Assembly (NCBI RefSeq): GCF_020215705.1
Contig: NZ_JAIWNB010000011.1
Coordinates: forward strand, 1-64,000
DNA length: 64,000 bases
Reading direction: 5' to 3'
DNA from: Nonomuraea aurantiaca
Lineage (GTDB): Bacteria; Actinomycetota; Actinomycetes; Streptosporangiales; Streptosporangiaceae
Shown here: piece after piece, positions 42,658-51,833 of the stretch
Position numbering within the stretch: position 1 is the stretch's first letter
How the letters are laid out: each line of letters opens with the position of its first letter
Translations under genes and position numbers: made by a program
Notes under the pieces: generated by a model
What the model was told of the DNA's origin: nothing
What the model saw: the letters and a program-made list of their open reading frames with translations, nothing else
The model's database searches: none

Positions 42658-44061
42658 TCAGCGCTGCCAGACGTCGTACTTTCTGTTCTGGTACAGGTAC
42701 GCCGGCGTGAACGAGCACCGGTAGATGTCGCCGGACTTGCGAATCAGGCCCTGGTGGATGCCCATGGCCATGCCACCGTGGTACCAGGGGCCGCCGCTGT
42801 CACCGGCGGCGCAGTCGGTCGAGTTCGAGACGACCATGTGTCGAAGGCTGTTGACGGAGACGTTGCGGTAGCGCACGGTGGTGCAGACGCGCCCGCTGAT
42901 CTTGCCGAACTTGCATGCCGTGTCACCGACCGCCGGCATGCCTGAACGAGAGTCGGCGTAGCGCTTCTTGCTGAAGTCGTAGTAGAAGGTGCGCGTGGGC
43001 GTCATGCCGCCGGTGTCGTAATACCCGATGTCGCCCCACTTCCCCTGATGGGACCAGATTTCCATGACGCTCGTCGATCCGCCGTCGGCACTGTGATTCT
43101 TGTACGTGCTGAACTCCGTGGTCCCGCAGTGCCCGGCCGTGCCGAGCCGCTTGGTGCTGCTGGTGATGTACTTGAGGATGAACCCTGCGGTGCATCCGGT
43201 CAGGTAGCCGCCACCGCGGAGGTAGTCGTCCTGCGGGACCGACGCCGGCATGGAAGACACCTCGACCTCGACCTTGATGCCCGAGCTGAGAGTCCGTATG
43301 GACGCGAGCCGGGCGCGTACGGCATCCTGCTCGGCCGGCGGCGTCTCCGCCTCGCGCAGTTGCGCGGAGACATGGATCACGCCGGTCTCGATCTCGTAGT
43401 ACGTGCTCGCCCCCGCGACCGCCGGGTCCGCCATCGCGGCGACGTGCGCGTTCTCCGAAGCCGCCGCCAGCTCCGCCTCCGAGAAGCCTCGCCCGCCGAC
43501 CAGCCGCACCTCTGCGGGAAGCGTCTTGGCGAGCGCGACCGCCTGCTCGGGGATCGCGTTCTTGAAACCGAACCACGCGCTGGAGCCGTCCTCGGCCCGG
43601 ACCGCGCCGGAGAACTCCTCCGGGAACGCCTCCTCCAGCTCGGCCGCGACCTTGCGATAGGCCGGCGCCCAACCATGCCGATCGATCGTCTCGGCGAAGC
43701 CGGTCCCGGTGTCCTGCGCGAGGGCCGCGAGGTCGTCCAGCTCTACCGCTGACAGGTCGTCGACCATGACGTCTGGGATGCTTGCTCTGCCGTCGGGCTG
43801 GTTCGCCCAAGCCGTGGGTGAGGTGGCGGCGGTCTCGGCCACGTACGCCTCGACGGCCGCCTCAAGGGTGCCGCGCTTGTTGGCGGCCGCGCGTTTGATG
43901 CCGTCCAGAGTGGGGCGCTCGATCTGGGGCTGGGCCTCCAGGGGCAGGACGATCGTGTCGTCTGCCGCTGCGGCTGGGGCATTCGCTCCGGCGAGGGGAG
44001 TAACCACGAGAGCGGCCACGGCCATGGCGCGGATCCACTGATGACCACGTAATAAGTGCAC
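42658..44061 (-). CDS. Secreted S1 serine protease, streptogrisin-like, with propeptide
   Basis: A 467-residue extracellular protease. A signal peptide (about residues 1-33) and a long propeptide (to about 290) precede the trypsin-like domain. The triad is His in RLGTAGHCG, Asp in KWGDIGYYD and Ser in CAAGDSGGPWYHG. Six Cys in the mature part can form three disulfides, as in alpha-lytic/streptogrisin proteases. A degradation or developmental role outside the cell is expected. Confidence 0.88.
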   Translation of the reverse strand: MHLLRGHQWIRAMAVAALVVTPLAGANAPAAAADDTIVLPLEAQPQIERPTLDGIKRAAANKRGTLEAAVEAYVAETAATSPTAWANQPDGRASIPDVMVDDLSAVELDDLAALAQDTGTGFAETIDRHGWAPAYRKVAAELEEAFPEEFSGAVRAEDGSSAWFGFKNAIPEQAVALAKTLPAEVRLVGGRGFSEAELAAASENAHVAAMADPAVAGASTYYEIETGVIHVSAQLREAETPPAEQDAVRARLASIRTLSSGIKVEVEVSSMPASVPQDDYLRGGGYLTGCTAGFILKYITSSTKRLGTAGHCGTTEFSTYKNHSADGGSTSVMEIWSHQGKWGDIGYYDTGGMTPTRTFYYDFSKKRYADSRSGMPAVGDTACKFGKISGRVCTTVRYRNVSVNSLRHMVVSNSTDCAAGDSGGPWYHGGMAMGIHQGLIRKSGDIYRCSFTPAYLYQNRKYDVWQR

Positions 44062-44180
44062 GGTTGTCTTCCTCGGTAGGGCATCAAAGATCGCCCAGCG
44101 TTTCGGCTCGGCAAGCTCATGTCAAGATCAGCAGCCGGTGAACCACGCGGGAAGCGCCCCGACACCGCATACTGGTCAGC

Positions 44181-44342
44181 ATGTACGGCGGCCTGATCCT
44201 GCTGGTTTTCCTGGCGTTGCTGTTCGCCTGGGGGCTCAACCGCGTGCGCCGCGTGTTGCGTCTGGGGCCGGTCGGCTACGCCGGGGTGATGATCGTCTTC
44301 ATCATCGTCATGCTGCTCATCTATGGCCAGACGTTCCGCTAG
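44181..44342 (+). CDS. 53-residue membrane protein
   Basis: The frame ATG 44181 to TAG 44342 encodes a 53-residue protein. It has two hydrophobic helices (MYGGLILLVFLALLFAWGL and GVMIVFIIVMLLIYG) separated by a basic loop, RVRRVLRLGP. It is too short for routine gene finders. Its stop overlaps the stop of the convergent MarR gene by three bases (44340-44342 against 44339-44341). The function is unknown. Confidence 0.6.
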   Translation: MYGGLILLVFLALLFAWGLNRVRRVLRLGPVGYAGVMIVFIIVMLLIYGQTFR

Positions 44343-44767
44343 CCGGGGAGCCCCTCGACGAAGCGGGTGAGGAGCCGCGCGAACTCCGCGCGCTCCGCCT
44401 CCGACCATCCCGCCATCGCCTCGGCGAACGCCGCCTGCCTGCCGCGATGCGCCTGCTCCAACGCCGTCCGGCCGGCGCCGGTCAGCGCGAGCAGCGCCCG
44501 GCGCCCGTCGGCCTGGTCCGCCCGGCGCTCGACCAGGCCCGCCGCGACGGCCGCCGCCACCAGCCGGCTCGCCCTCGGCTGGTCGACCGAGAGCGCGTCG
44601 GCCACCGTGGAGACGGTGGCGGGCGCGCTCGCGGACTCGATCACGTCGAGCACCTCGAACTCCGGGCCCGGCGCGCCCTGCAGGCGCGCCAGCGCGCGCC
44701 TGCTCTGCCTGCGCCTGATGGCGACCATCGCACGCTCGACTGCGGCTACTTCATTGTCAAAGTACAT
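44339..44767 (-). CDS. MarR family transcriptional regulator
   Basis: A 142-residue winged-helix regulator. The DNA-binding part has ASAPATVSTVADALSVDQPR and RLVAAAVAAGLVERRADQAD with GRRALLALTGAG (beta-wing). The start is placed at ATG 44767, because TATAAT (44777-44782 on the minus strand) lies 9 bases upstream and suggests a leaderless transcript. An ATG at 44785 would add six residues and lie inside the promoter. Divergent from a second small MarR-like gene. Confidence 0.82.
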   Translation of the reverse strand: MYFDNEVAAVERAMVAIRRRQSRRALARLQGAPGPEFEVLDVIESASAPATVSTVADALSVDQPRASRLVAAAVAAGLVERRADQADGRRALLALTGAGRTALEQAHRGRQAAFAEAMAGWSEAERAEFARLLTRFVEGLPG

Positions 44768-44782
44768 ATAGTTGCTATTATA
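44754..44782. promoter_or_regulatory. Overlapping divergent promoters of the two MarR-like genes
   Basis: For the + strand gene, TTGTCA (44754-44759) and TATTAT (44776-44781) are 16 bases apart. For the minus strand gene the same bases give TATAAT (44777-44782). ATAG-TTG-CTAT (44768-44778) is a palindrome within. Both transcripts would begin at or near the start codons, with the -10 elements shared. Confidence 0.65.
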
Positions 44783-44787
44783 CATCC

Positions 44788-45156
44788 ATGAACCGACGAA
44801 TCGGCTTCCTCCTCAAGCATGTCCACGCCCTCCTTGAGGGCACGATGGCCCGCGCACTCCACGACCATGACCTCTCGCGCCGCCAATGGCAGGCGCTCAA
44901 CGCCGTGGCCGAGGGCGACGACCCGTACGAGGCGCTGAAGGCGTTCGACGGCGTCGGCGACGCGCTGCGCGAGCTGACCGCCAGGGGATGGATCACCGGC
45001 ACCACCCTCACCGACGAAGGCAGGACGGCCCACGCGGCGGTCCTCGATCGCGTGGGCGAGTTCAGGCAGCTCGCCATCCAGGGCGTGAGCACGCAGGACT
45101 TCCAGACCACCCTCGCGGTGCTCAACCAGATGGCCGCCAACCTCGAGGCCGCCTAA
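44788..45156 (+). CDS. MarR-like winged-helix protein
   Basis: A 122-residue protein. N-terminal helices (MNRRIGFLLKHVHALLEGTM) lead to a winged-helix core with WQALNAVAEGDDPYEALKAF and LRELTARGWITGTTLTDEGR. The layout is like MarR, but with a Gly-Asp-Asp loop instead of a standard helix-turn-helix entry, so DNA binding is likely but not certain. ATG at 44788 follows the -10 by six bases (leaderless). Its stop overlaps the convergent hydrolase gene by four bases. Confidence 0.7.
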   Translation: MNRRIGFLLKHVHALLEGTMARALHDHDLSRRQWQALNAVAEGDDPYEALKAFDGVGDALRELTARGWITGTTLTDEGRTAHAAVLDRVGEFRQLAIQGVSTQDFQTTLAVLNQMAANLEAA

Positions 45157-45929
45157 GCAGCGCTGCCGTCCAGCAGCACCCGGGCCACCAGTTCAGGATC
45201 GTCGCTCATCGGCACGTGACCGCAGCCCTTGAGCAGCTTGACCCGCTGCCCCGACCACCTGGCGGCGCGTACGGCCTGGCGGCGTGGCAGCAGCCGGTCG
45301 TGCTCGCCCCAGGCGATCGTGATGGGCGACTTGGACGGCGCGGGCGGCATCACCCCGACGAACGCCTCCAGGGTCTCGTCGAAGCCGGGCGCACCCCCCA
45401 GCGCCTGGGTGGCGGCGATCAGCGCCGTCGGTGATATCCGGGACGGATGGGCCACCAGGAGCCCGGCTGAAAGGGCCCGGCCGAGGGCATTCTCGGCGAG
45501 CCCGATGGCCTGCTCCGGCGGCAGCGTTCTGGCCGTGGCCCGCAGCGCGCGCAGCACCGACCGGCAGTACAGCAGCTCGGGGCGCGACCAGAAACCCGCG
45601 GGCGACAGCGCGGTGGCGGTGCGGACGACGCCGCGCGAGGCCAGCTCCAGCGCGATGTAGCCGCCGAGCGAGTTGCCCGCGACGTGCGGCTCGCGCACGC
45701 CGAGCAGCGCGCAGAACGACTCGACCGCGTCGGCGAGCGACTCCGCGGTGTACGGCGTGCCCTTGGGCAGGCCGGGCGAGACACCGAAGCCGGGCAGGTC
45801 GATGGCGATGACGGTGCGGGAGGCGGCGAGACGGTCCATGACCGGCAGCCATGCCTGCCAGTGGTGGCCGATGCCATGAAGGAGGATCAGCGGCGCGCCG
45901 GTGCCGCGACGCTCGAAGGCCAGGTCCAT
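45153..45929 (-). CDS. Alpha/beta hydrolase
   Basis: A 258-residue enzyme. The oxyanion motif is ILLHGIGHHWQAW, the nucleophile Ser is in VAGNSLGGYIALEL, and the acid and base are near ITIAWGEHDRLLP and CGHVPMSDDP (His). The fold is that of carboxylesterase/haloperoxidase-like enzymes. The substrate is not predictable. ATG at 45929. Confidence 0.85.
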   Translation of the reverse strand: MDLAFERRGTGAPLILLHGIGHHWQAWLPVMDRLAASRTVIAIDLPGFGVSPGLPKGTPYTAESLADAVESFCALLGVREPHVAGNSLGGYIALELASRGVVRTATALSPAGFWSRPELLYCRSVLRALRATARTLPPEQAIGLAENALGRALSAGLLVAHPSRISPTALIAATQALGGAPGFDETLEAFVGVMPPAPSKSPITIAWGEHDRLLPRRQAVRAARWSGQRVKLLKGCGHVPMSDDPELVARVLLDGSAA

Positions 45930-45946
45930 GGCGTCGAGCTAATCAC

Positions 45947-48166
45947 TCAACGGCTACGGGTGGGAATCTCGAACCAGACGGCTTTGCCTTCCCTGGTGGG
46001 TCTCGACCCCCAGCGCCTGGCGAGTTGGTCCACCAGGTAAAGGCCCCGGCCGCCCTCGTCGTTCTCCCCCGCGCTCCGGATCCGCGGCAGGCGAAGGTCC
46101 TGGTCGAACACCTCGACCCAGACCGACTCCTCGCCCCGGCGCAGCCGCAGCGTGAACTCCTTGTCGCTCACCACTTCGTCCTCGAAGCCGGGTATGTCCC
46201 ACGACTCCTCGAACGGCAGCGGCGGCCCCTCGACGACCAGCTCCCTGCGGGGCACGCTCCCGTGCGCCGCGTGGAGCACGACGTTGGTGACGACCTCGGA
46301 AACGAGCAGGCAGGCCAGCTCGGCGCGCTCCTCGGGGACGTTCCAGCCGCCGAACGCCTCGGAGGCCATCCGGCGCGCCTCACCGACCATGATCGGCTGG
46401 GCCGGGAACGTGCGTTCCTCGACGTCGAGGTCCGACTCGCTCGACCGGACCACCAGGATCGCCATGTCGTCGTCGATCTCGCCGGGCACCGCGACGGTCG
46501 CCGCGTCGGCCACCCGCTCCACCTCGGCGTCGGCCATCTTCGCCAGCTTCTCGCAGAGGACGCCCAGCGTCTCCTCGTCGCTCGGCATCCGGCCGTCGCG
46601 GCCGGGACGGCGGTCGACCAGGCCGTCGGTGTAGAGGAGCAGCGCCGCGCCGGGCGGCAGCGTGCGGGTCTCCTCCTTGTAGACGAGGTCGGCGTGCAGA
46701 CCCTTGGCGCGTACGCCCAACGGCTGGCCGACCTCCTCGATGTCGAGCTCGAGGCACTGGCCGTCGACGAGCAGCAACGGCGGCGCGTGCCCGGCGTTGG
46801 CGAACGACAGCTGCCGCGACCAGGCGTCGTAGACGAGGTATTGGCAGGTGACGATCGGCGGGACGCTGATGTCGGCGCCGCTGTCGTCCTTCTCGGGAGT
46901 GGCGATGATGCGGGTCCACTCGTCGAGCCTGGCCAGGATGTCGGCCGGTGACTTGTCGTCCTGCGCGAAGGCCCGCAGCGCCGCCCTGAGCTGGCCCATG
47001 ATGGCCGCGGCTTTGGCGCCCCGGCCCTCCACGTCGCCGATGACGATGCCGACGCGACCGGCCGACAGCGGGATCACGTCGTACCAGTCGCCGCCGACCT
47101 GGGTCTGGATGCCCTGGCCGTGGGAGGCGAGCGGCGCCGCCGGGTAGTAGCGCACCGCGATCTGCAGGCCGTCGAGCTGGGGCAGCGCGCGCGGCAGCAG
47201 GTGCTTCTGGAAGGACTCGGCGGTGTGCCGCTCCTCCTCGAACAGCAGCGCGTTGTCGATCGCGAGCGCGACCCGGGTGGCGATGGCGCCGACGAAGTCG
47301 CGGTCGAAGGCGTCGTAGTGGGGGCTGCGGCGGTCGGTGAGGTTGGACAGCCCGAGGTACATCAGGCCGAGCGTCTCACCGCGTACGCACAGGGGGGCCA
47401 CGATGGCGGAGGTCATGCCGACCTCGCCGCACAGCTTGGCGCTGCTCTCGCTCGGCGACGGAAAGCTGCTGACGGCGAAGTCCTCGACGAGGATGGTCTC
47501 CTGGCGGCGCAGCGCGGTGTCGGCGTAGTGGCCGACGGGGTAGCGGATCTCCGCGCCCACGGGCTTCCAGGTGCCGGCCGGGGGGCTCCATCCCTGGACG
47601 TGCTGCGAGACCCGCCGGACCAGCCGGTCGCCCTCCATCAACTCGATGAAGCAGTGGTCGGCGAACTGCGGGACGAGCATCTCGGCCACCCGCTTGAGCG
47701 TCTCCTCGACGTACAGCGAGCCGGCCAGCCGCTCGCCGATGCGCTCCAGCAGGCCGAAGCGGTCCTTCTCCCGCTCGTTGCTGCGCAGCGCCTCGCGGGC
47801 GGTGACGACGATGCCGGTCACCGACCCCGAGGGGTGGCGCAGCGGCACGGCCTGGGCGCGGACGTAGACGATCGTGCCGTCACCCCGGCGTACGTCGAAG
47901 GTGCCCTCCCACACACCGCCCTTGAGCACATGCTTGGTGAGCTCGATGGCGAGCGGGTGGTCCTTCTCCATGATGCCCAGCGACAGCATCGAGGTGTCAC
48001 GTGACGACTTGGACGGGCGGCCGAAGAGCTTCTCGGCGAAGGGGTTCCAATAGAGGAGATTGCTGAAACGGTCGGTCACGACGACCGCCATCTCGGCATG
48101 ATCAAGAACGGATTCGGCCGCCAGCTGATCAGCCTCTTCCTGGGACACATCCCCCCAACGCTTCAT
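45947..48166 (-). CDS. PAS-GAF-SpoIIE phosphatase-HATPase regulator
   Basis: A 739-residue signalling protein. PAS domain (about residues 18-125, AEMAVVVTDRFSNLLYWNPF), GAF domain (about 150-310), SpoIIE/PP2C-type phosphatase (about 330-550, QVGGDWYDVIPLSAGRVGIV) and a C-terminal HATPase of the anti-sigma kinase type (about 605-738, RSAGENDEGGRGLYLVDQLA). Such proteins control STAS-domain antagonists in partner-switching. ATG at 48166 with AGGAG about ten bases upstream; the open frame extends further but without homology. Confidence 0.88.
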   Translation of the reverse strand: MKRWGDVSQEEADQLAAESVLDHAEMAVVVTDRFSNLLYWNPFAEKLFGRPSKSSRDTSMLSLGIMEKDHPLAIELTKHVLKGGVWEGTFDVRRGDGTIVYVRAQAVPLRHPSGSVTGIVVTAREALRSNEREKDRFGLLERIGERLAGSLYVEETLKRVAEMLVPQFADHCFIELMEGDRLVRRVSQHVQGWSPPAGTWKPVGAEIRYPVGHYADTALRRQETILVEDFAVSSFPSPSESSAKLCGEVGMTSAIVAPLCVRGETLGLMYLGLSNLTDRRSPHYDAFDRDFVGAIATRVALAIDNALLFEEERHTAESFQKHLLPRALPQLDGLQIAVRYYPAAPLASHGQGIQTQVGGDWYDVIPLSAGRVGIVIGDVEGRGAKAAAIMGQLRAALRAFAQDDKSPADILARLDEWTRIIATPEKDDSGADISVPPIVTCQYLVYDAWSRQLSFANAGHAPPLLLVDGQCLELDIEEVGQPLGVRAKGLHADLVYKEETRTLPPGAALLLYTDGLVDRRPGRDGRMPSDEETLGVLCEKLAKMADAEVERVADAATVAVPGEIDDDMAILVVRSSESDLDVEERTFPAQPIMVGEARRMASEAFGGWNVPEERAELACLLVSEVVTNVVLHAAHGSVPRRELVVEGPPLPFEESWDIPGFEDEVVSDKEFTLRLRRGEESVWVEVFDQDLRLPRIRSAGENDEGGRGLYLVDQLARRWGSRPTREGKAVWFEIPTRSR

Positions 48167-48289
48167 CCGGAGACCACTCCTAGGGAGGGCATGTGCGCAA
48201 TGCGAACCACGGGCACTCCTGCAACAGCGTCGACCGGCCGGGAGTGGAGGGCCTCCCAATAGGGATTCAACCAAGGAGTAGCGGGCGAG

Positions 48290-49006
48290 TCAGCGCCTGG
48301 AGACGAAAACATGCGCGGCAACGTCACGCGGAAGCTCCGCGAGAGTGTCGTTCGCGTCACCGTCACCTGTCACCCGCACACCGTCGTCGCTCGCCGCGAG
48401 CGTCACCTCGCGTCCGGGTTGTATCCCAACTTGCTTGAGTTTAAGCATCACAGCAGGATCGCTTTGCACTTGTTCGCTAATTCGCCGCACGACTACGGGT
48501 ATATCTCTGGGTCCGGCGAGGTCGGACATGGATGTCAAGAGGCTGGCGCCACCCTCTACGGGCTCTCTGGCGCCCAGCTCGCCCAGTCCGGGGATCGGGT
48601 TGCCGTGCGGGCAGACCGTGGGGTTGTCGAGCAGCGTCACCAGCCGGGTCTCCACGGACTCGGACATCACGTGCTCCCAGCGGCACGCCTCGATGTGCAC
48701 GTCCTCCCAGGGCAGGCCGATGACCTCGGTCAGCAGGCACTCCGCGAGCCGGTGCTTGCGCATTACGCGCGTGGCCAGGGTGCGCCCGAGGTCGGTCATC
48801 GACAGGTGGCGGTCACCTTCGACGCGGACCAGGCCGTCGCGCTCCATCCGGGCCACGGTCTGGCTCACGGTGGGACCGCTCTGCTGGAGCCGCTCCGCGA
48901 TGCGCGCGCGCAACGGGACGATGCCCTCCTCCTCGAGCTCGAAAATCGTGCGGAGGTACATCTCCGTGGTGTCGATCAGGCCGTGTGCGGTCAAGGCTCC
49001 TCCCAT
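48290..49006 (-). CDS. ideR: DtxR/IdeR-family metal-dependent regulator
   Basis: A 238-residue regulator. The DNA-binding domain begins LIDTTEMYLRTIFELEEEGI, with RIAERLQQSGPTVSQTVARM. The metal-binding part has EVIGLPWEDVHIEACRWEHV (Cys, Glu and His ligands), and the C-terminal half is an SH3-like domain. It probably represses iron uptake genes with Fe2+. The start is set at ATG 49006; a TTG 12 bases downstream has GGAGGAG upstream and may be the true one. It could equally be a manganese regulator. Confidence 0.8.
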   Translation of the reverse strand: MGGALTAHGLIDTTEMYLRTIFELEEEGIVPLRARIAERLQQSGPTVSQTVARMERDGLVRVEGDRHLSMTDLGRTLATRVMRKHRLAECLLTEVIGLPWEDVHIEACRWEHVMSESVETRLVTLLDNPTVCPHGNPIPGLGELGAREPVEGGASLLTSMSDLAGPRDIPVVVRRISEQVQSDPAVMLKLKQVGIQPGREVTLAASDDGVRVTGDGDANDTLAELPRDVAAHVFVSRR

Positions 49007-49095
49007 CTGAATGCTACGCCGGTCATGGCGGGGACTGGACCCGTCCGCGACGGGCACAGAAGTCACACGGAACCCTATGGGGAGAACGACCGACG

Positions 49096-49713
49096 ATGGC
49101 GAAGGACGACAACAAAGGAGCGGCCCGGTTCCTTCCCGACCGGCGCGACCTCACCGAGCTGCGGCGGGCGGCGGGCGGGTGCCAAGGCTGCGAGCTGTTC
49201 AAGAAGGCGACCCAGACCGTGTTCGGCGCGGGCCCGGCCGGCGCGCGGTTCATGCTGGTCGGCGAGCAACCTGGTGACCAGGAGGACCGCCGGGGCGCGC
49301 CGTTCGTCGGCCCCGCCGGACGCGTCCTGGACCGGGGGCTGGAGGAGGCGGGGATCGAGCGCGAGGAGGTCTATCTGACGAACGCCGTCAAGCACTTCTC
49401 GTTCACGCTCAAGGGCAAGCGGCGCATCCACCAGAAGCCGACGGCCGCCGAGATCGACGCCTGCCGGCCCTGGCTCGAAGCCGAGCTGGCCGTGGTCCAT
49501 CCGCAGGTGGTCGTGGTGCTCGGCGCGACCGCCGCGCGGTCGCTGCTCGGCACGGAGTTCCGGCTGACCAGGCAGCGCGGCGAGCCGATCCCGCTGGGCG
49601 AGGCGCTGGCGATCGCCACCATCCACCCCTCGGCCGTGCTGCGGGCTCCCGACAGAGACGAGGCGTACGCGGGCTTCCTCGCCGACCTCAAAGCGGCCGC
49701 GGACACCGCCTGA
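49096..49713 (+). CDS. udgX: UdgX-type uracil-DNA glycosylase
   Basis: A 205-residue enzyme of the family-4-like superfamily. It has FMLVGEQPGDQEDRRGAPFV near the middle of the N-terminal half and the diagnostic loop KRRIHQKP (His at about residue 116), characteristic of mycobacterial UdgX, whose His forms a covalent bond to the abasic site. Four Cys for a 4Fe-4S cluster are not all evident. ATG at 49096 with GGGGAG upstream. It repairs uracil in DNA and traps the product. Confidence 0.85.
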   Translation: MAKDDNKGAARFLPDRRDLTELRRAAGGCQGCELFKKATQTVFGAGPAGARFMLVGEQPGDQEDRRGAPFVGPAGRVLDRGLEEAGIEREEVYLTNAVKHFSFTLKGKRRIHQKPTAAEIDACRPWLEAELAVVHPQVVVVLGATAARSLLGTEFRLTRQRGEPIPLGEALAIATIHPSAVLRAPDRDEAYAGFLADLKAAADTA

Positions 49714-49757
49714 CCTGGGCGTGGGCGCCGCCCTCCGCATGACCACGACACCGACGG

Positions 49758-50993
49758 CTACTCGGCCCGGTAGTTCCTGAAGCTCGGCACCGACAGCCCG
49801 ACGATCAGGACCGCGACGGCGCACGCCAGCCCGCCGCCCACCCACGCCCACGTCATCCCGAACCACACGGCGGTCACCCCGGCGCGCAGGTCGCCCAGGC
49901 GCGGCCCGCCCGCCACGACCACCATGAACGCCCCCTGCATCCGCCCGCGCATCTCGTCGGGAGCGTGCAGCTGCAGGATGGACTGCCGCCAGACCGACGA
50001 GACCATGTCCGCCACGCCGCCGACGGCCATCAGCACGACCATGAGCCAGAGCTGCTGGGCTAACCCGGCCGCGGCCACGCTGAGCCCCCAGAGCGCGATC
50101 GTGACCGTCAGCGCCACCCCCTGGCGGCGTACCCGGCCCACCCAGCCGGAGCCGAGCGCGCCGAGCACCGCGCCGATGGCCATGCCGGCCGACAGCCAGC
50201 CGAGCGCGATCGGCGAGCCGTCGAAGCGTTCGGACACGGCCTGCGGGATCAGCGCCCTGGGCAGCGCGAACACCATCGCGATGATGTCCACGACGAACGA
50301 CATCAGCAGGACCGGCCCGGTCGCGATGTAGCGCAGCCCGTCGATCACCGACCGCCAGCCGGGCCGCTGGATCTCGCCCATGGGGAGCAGCTGGGGCAGC
50401 CGGATCGAGGCGTACAGGCTGGCCGTGAAGAGCAGCGCGTCGATCCCGTACGCCAGCGCGTAGCCCTGCCAGGCCAGCAGCACGCCCGCGATCATCGGCC
50501 CGACGATCGCGCCCAACCCGAAGACCAGCGAGTTGAGCGCGTTGGCGGCGGGCACCAGCTCGGCGGGCAGGATCCTCGGGATGATCGCGCCGCGGGCGGG
50601 TGAGGTCATGGCGAACCCGGTGGCGCTCACGGCCGAGGCGAGCAGCAGCAGGTAGACGTTGCCCAGGCCGAGGAGGGCCTGGGCCAGGATGAAGAGCGTC
50701 GCGCCCCAGGAGACGAGCGAGCTGGCGATCAGCAGCCGGCGCCGGTCGACCGCGTCGGCGAACGCCCCGCCCCACAGCCCGAACACCATGAGCGGGATCA
50801 GGTTGGCCAGACCCAGCAGGCCGACCCAGAACGAGGACTGAGTGAGGTCCCAAACCTGCTTGCTGACCGCGACGACGGTCACGCCGATGCCGATGTTGGC
50901 GATGGCCTGACCGGACCAGAGCCGCCGGTAGGTGGGGACGGCCAGCGGCCGTATGTCTATGAGATGACGCTTGACCAGCTCCCCGATTGCCAC
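49758..50993 (-). CDS. MFS transporter (EntS-like MFS_3 family)
   Basis: A 411-residue transporter with twelve predicted membrane segments. The motif GLWGGAFADAVDRRRLLI follows segment two and matches MFS motif A. The pattern and length fit exporters of the EntS/MFS_3 type. The IdeR-type gene is close by, but no iron box was seen. ATG at 50993. Substrate unknown. Confidence 0.8.
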   Translation of the reverse strand: MAIGELVKRHLIDIRPLAVPTYRRLWSGQAIANIGIGVTVVAVSKQVWDLTQSSFWVGLLGLANLIPLMVFGLWGGAFADAVDRRRLLIASSLVSWGATLFILAQALLGLGNVYLLLLASAVSATGFAMTSPARGAIIPRILPAELVPAANALNSLVFGLGAIVGPMIAGVLLAWQGYALAYGIDALLFTASLYASIRLPQLLPMGEIQRPGWRSVIDGLRYIATGPVLLMSFVVDIIAMVFALPRALIPQAVSERFDGSPIALGWLSAGMAIGAVLGALGSGWVGRVRRQGVALTVTIALWGLSVAAAGLAQQLWLMVVLMAVGGVADMVSSVWRQSILQLHAPDEMRGRMQGAFMVVVAGGPRLGDLRAGVTAVWFGMTWAWVGGGLACAVAVLIVGLSVPSFRNYRAE

Positions 50994-51003
50994 CTAAGGC
51001 ACA

Positions 51004-51696
51004 TTAAGGGGCAAGTCTCTCCAGAACCCATCCGGGGCGCGTTCGCCGATATCGGAGCCTGTCATGCATCCTGTCAAGCTGCCCCTGCCAGAACTCCACC
51101 TCCAGCGGGCTGACCCGGAAGCCGCCCCAGAAGTCGGGCACGGGCGGATGCTCCGGCCACCGGGCGGCCAGCTCGTCGTATCGGGCGTCCAGCTCCTCCC
51201 TGGACCGCACGACCGCGGACTGGCGCGACGCCCAGGCCCCGATCCGCGAGCCGTACGGCCTGGAGTTGAAGTAGTCGGCCGACTCCTCGTGCGAGAGCCG
51301 CACGACCGTGCCCTCGATCCGCACCTGGCGGCGGATCGGGTGCCAGGGGAACAGCAGCGACGCGCGGGCGTTCTCGGCGAGGTCGCGGCCCTTGCGCGAC
51401 TCGTAGTTGGTGTAGAAGACGAACCCCTGCTCGTCATAGCCCTTCAGCAGGACGGTCCTGGCGCTCGGCCGGCCGCCGGCCGAGGCCGTGGCCAGCACCA
51501 TGGCGTTCGGTTCCGGCAGGCCGGCCGTGAGCGCCTCCTGGAACCAGGTGGCGAATTGGGTGATCGGATCGGCGGAGAGATCGGCTTCGAGCAGCGGCTC
51601 GCCCTCATACGTACGGCGAAGCCCCGCCAGCGCGGGCGGGCGCGAGGTGGCATCCACGAGACGGTATTCTTGCGCGCTTGGTGGCAGATCCCACAC
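51004..51696 (-). CDS. pdxH: Pyridoxamine 5'-phosphate oxidase
   Basis: A 230-residue FMN enzyme that oxidises pyridoxamine/pyridoxine phosphate to PLP. Visible are RTVLLKGYDEQGFVFYTNYE, KGRDLAENARASLLFPWH, RQVRIEGTV, YFNSRPYGSRIGAWASRQS and EFWQGQLDRMHDR at the C-terminus. GTG at 51696. It is divergent from citrate synthase, a pairing that is common in actinobacteria. Confidence 0.94.
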   Translation of the reverse strand: MWDLPPSAQEYRLVDATSRPPALAGLRRTYEGEPLLEADLSADPITQFATWFQEALTAGLPEPNAMVLATASAGGRPSARTVLLKGYDEQGFVFYTNYESRKGRDLAENARASLLFPWHPIRRQVRIEGTVVRLSHEESADYFNSRPYGSRIGAWASRQSAVVRSREELDARYDELAARWPEHPPVPDFWGGFRVSPLEVEFWQGQLDRMHDRLRYRRTRPGWVLERLAP

Positions 51697-51833
51697 AACA
51701 CTCCCTACCAGCGGCTTTCGCGTTCCGGCGGGTCCGGAGACCGACCACGGGCGGGTAGGGGGTTAAATTGACCCGCCGGTATCTCGACATCAAGGCATTG
51801 CCGCAACATGGCAAGAAAGGGAGGCGGCCGAGA

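Noticed and set aside
50990-51020. Iron box (IdeR site) in front of the MFS exporter
   Set aside because: The sequence around CACCTAAGGCACATTAAGG does not fit the 19-bp IdeR consensus well enough, so no regulation by the nearby IdeR-type protein is claimed.
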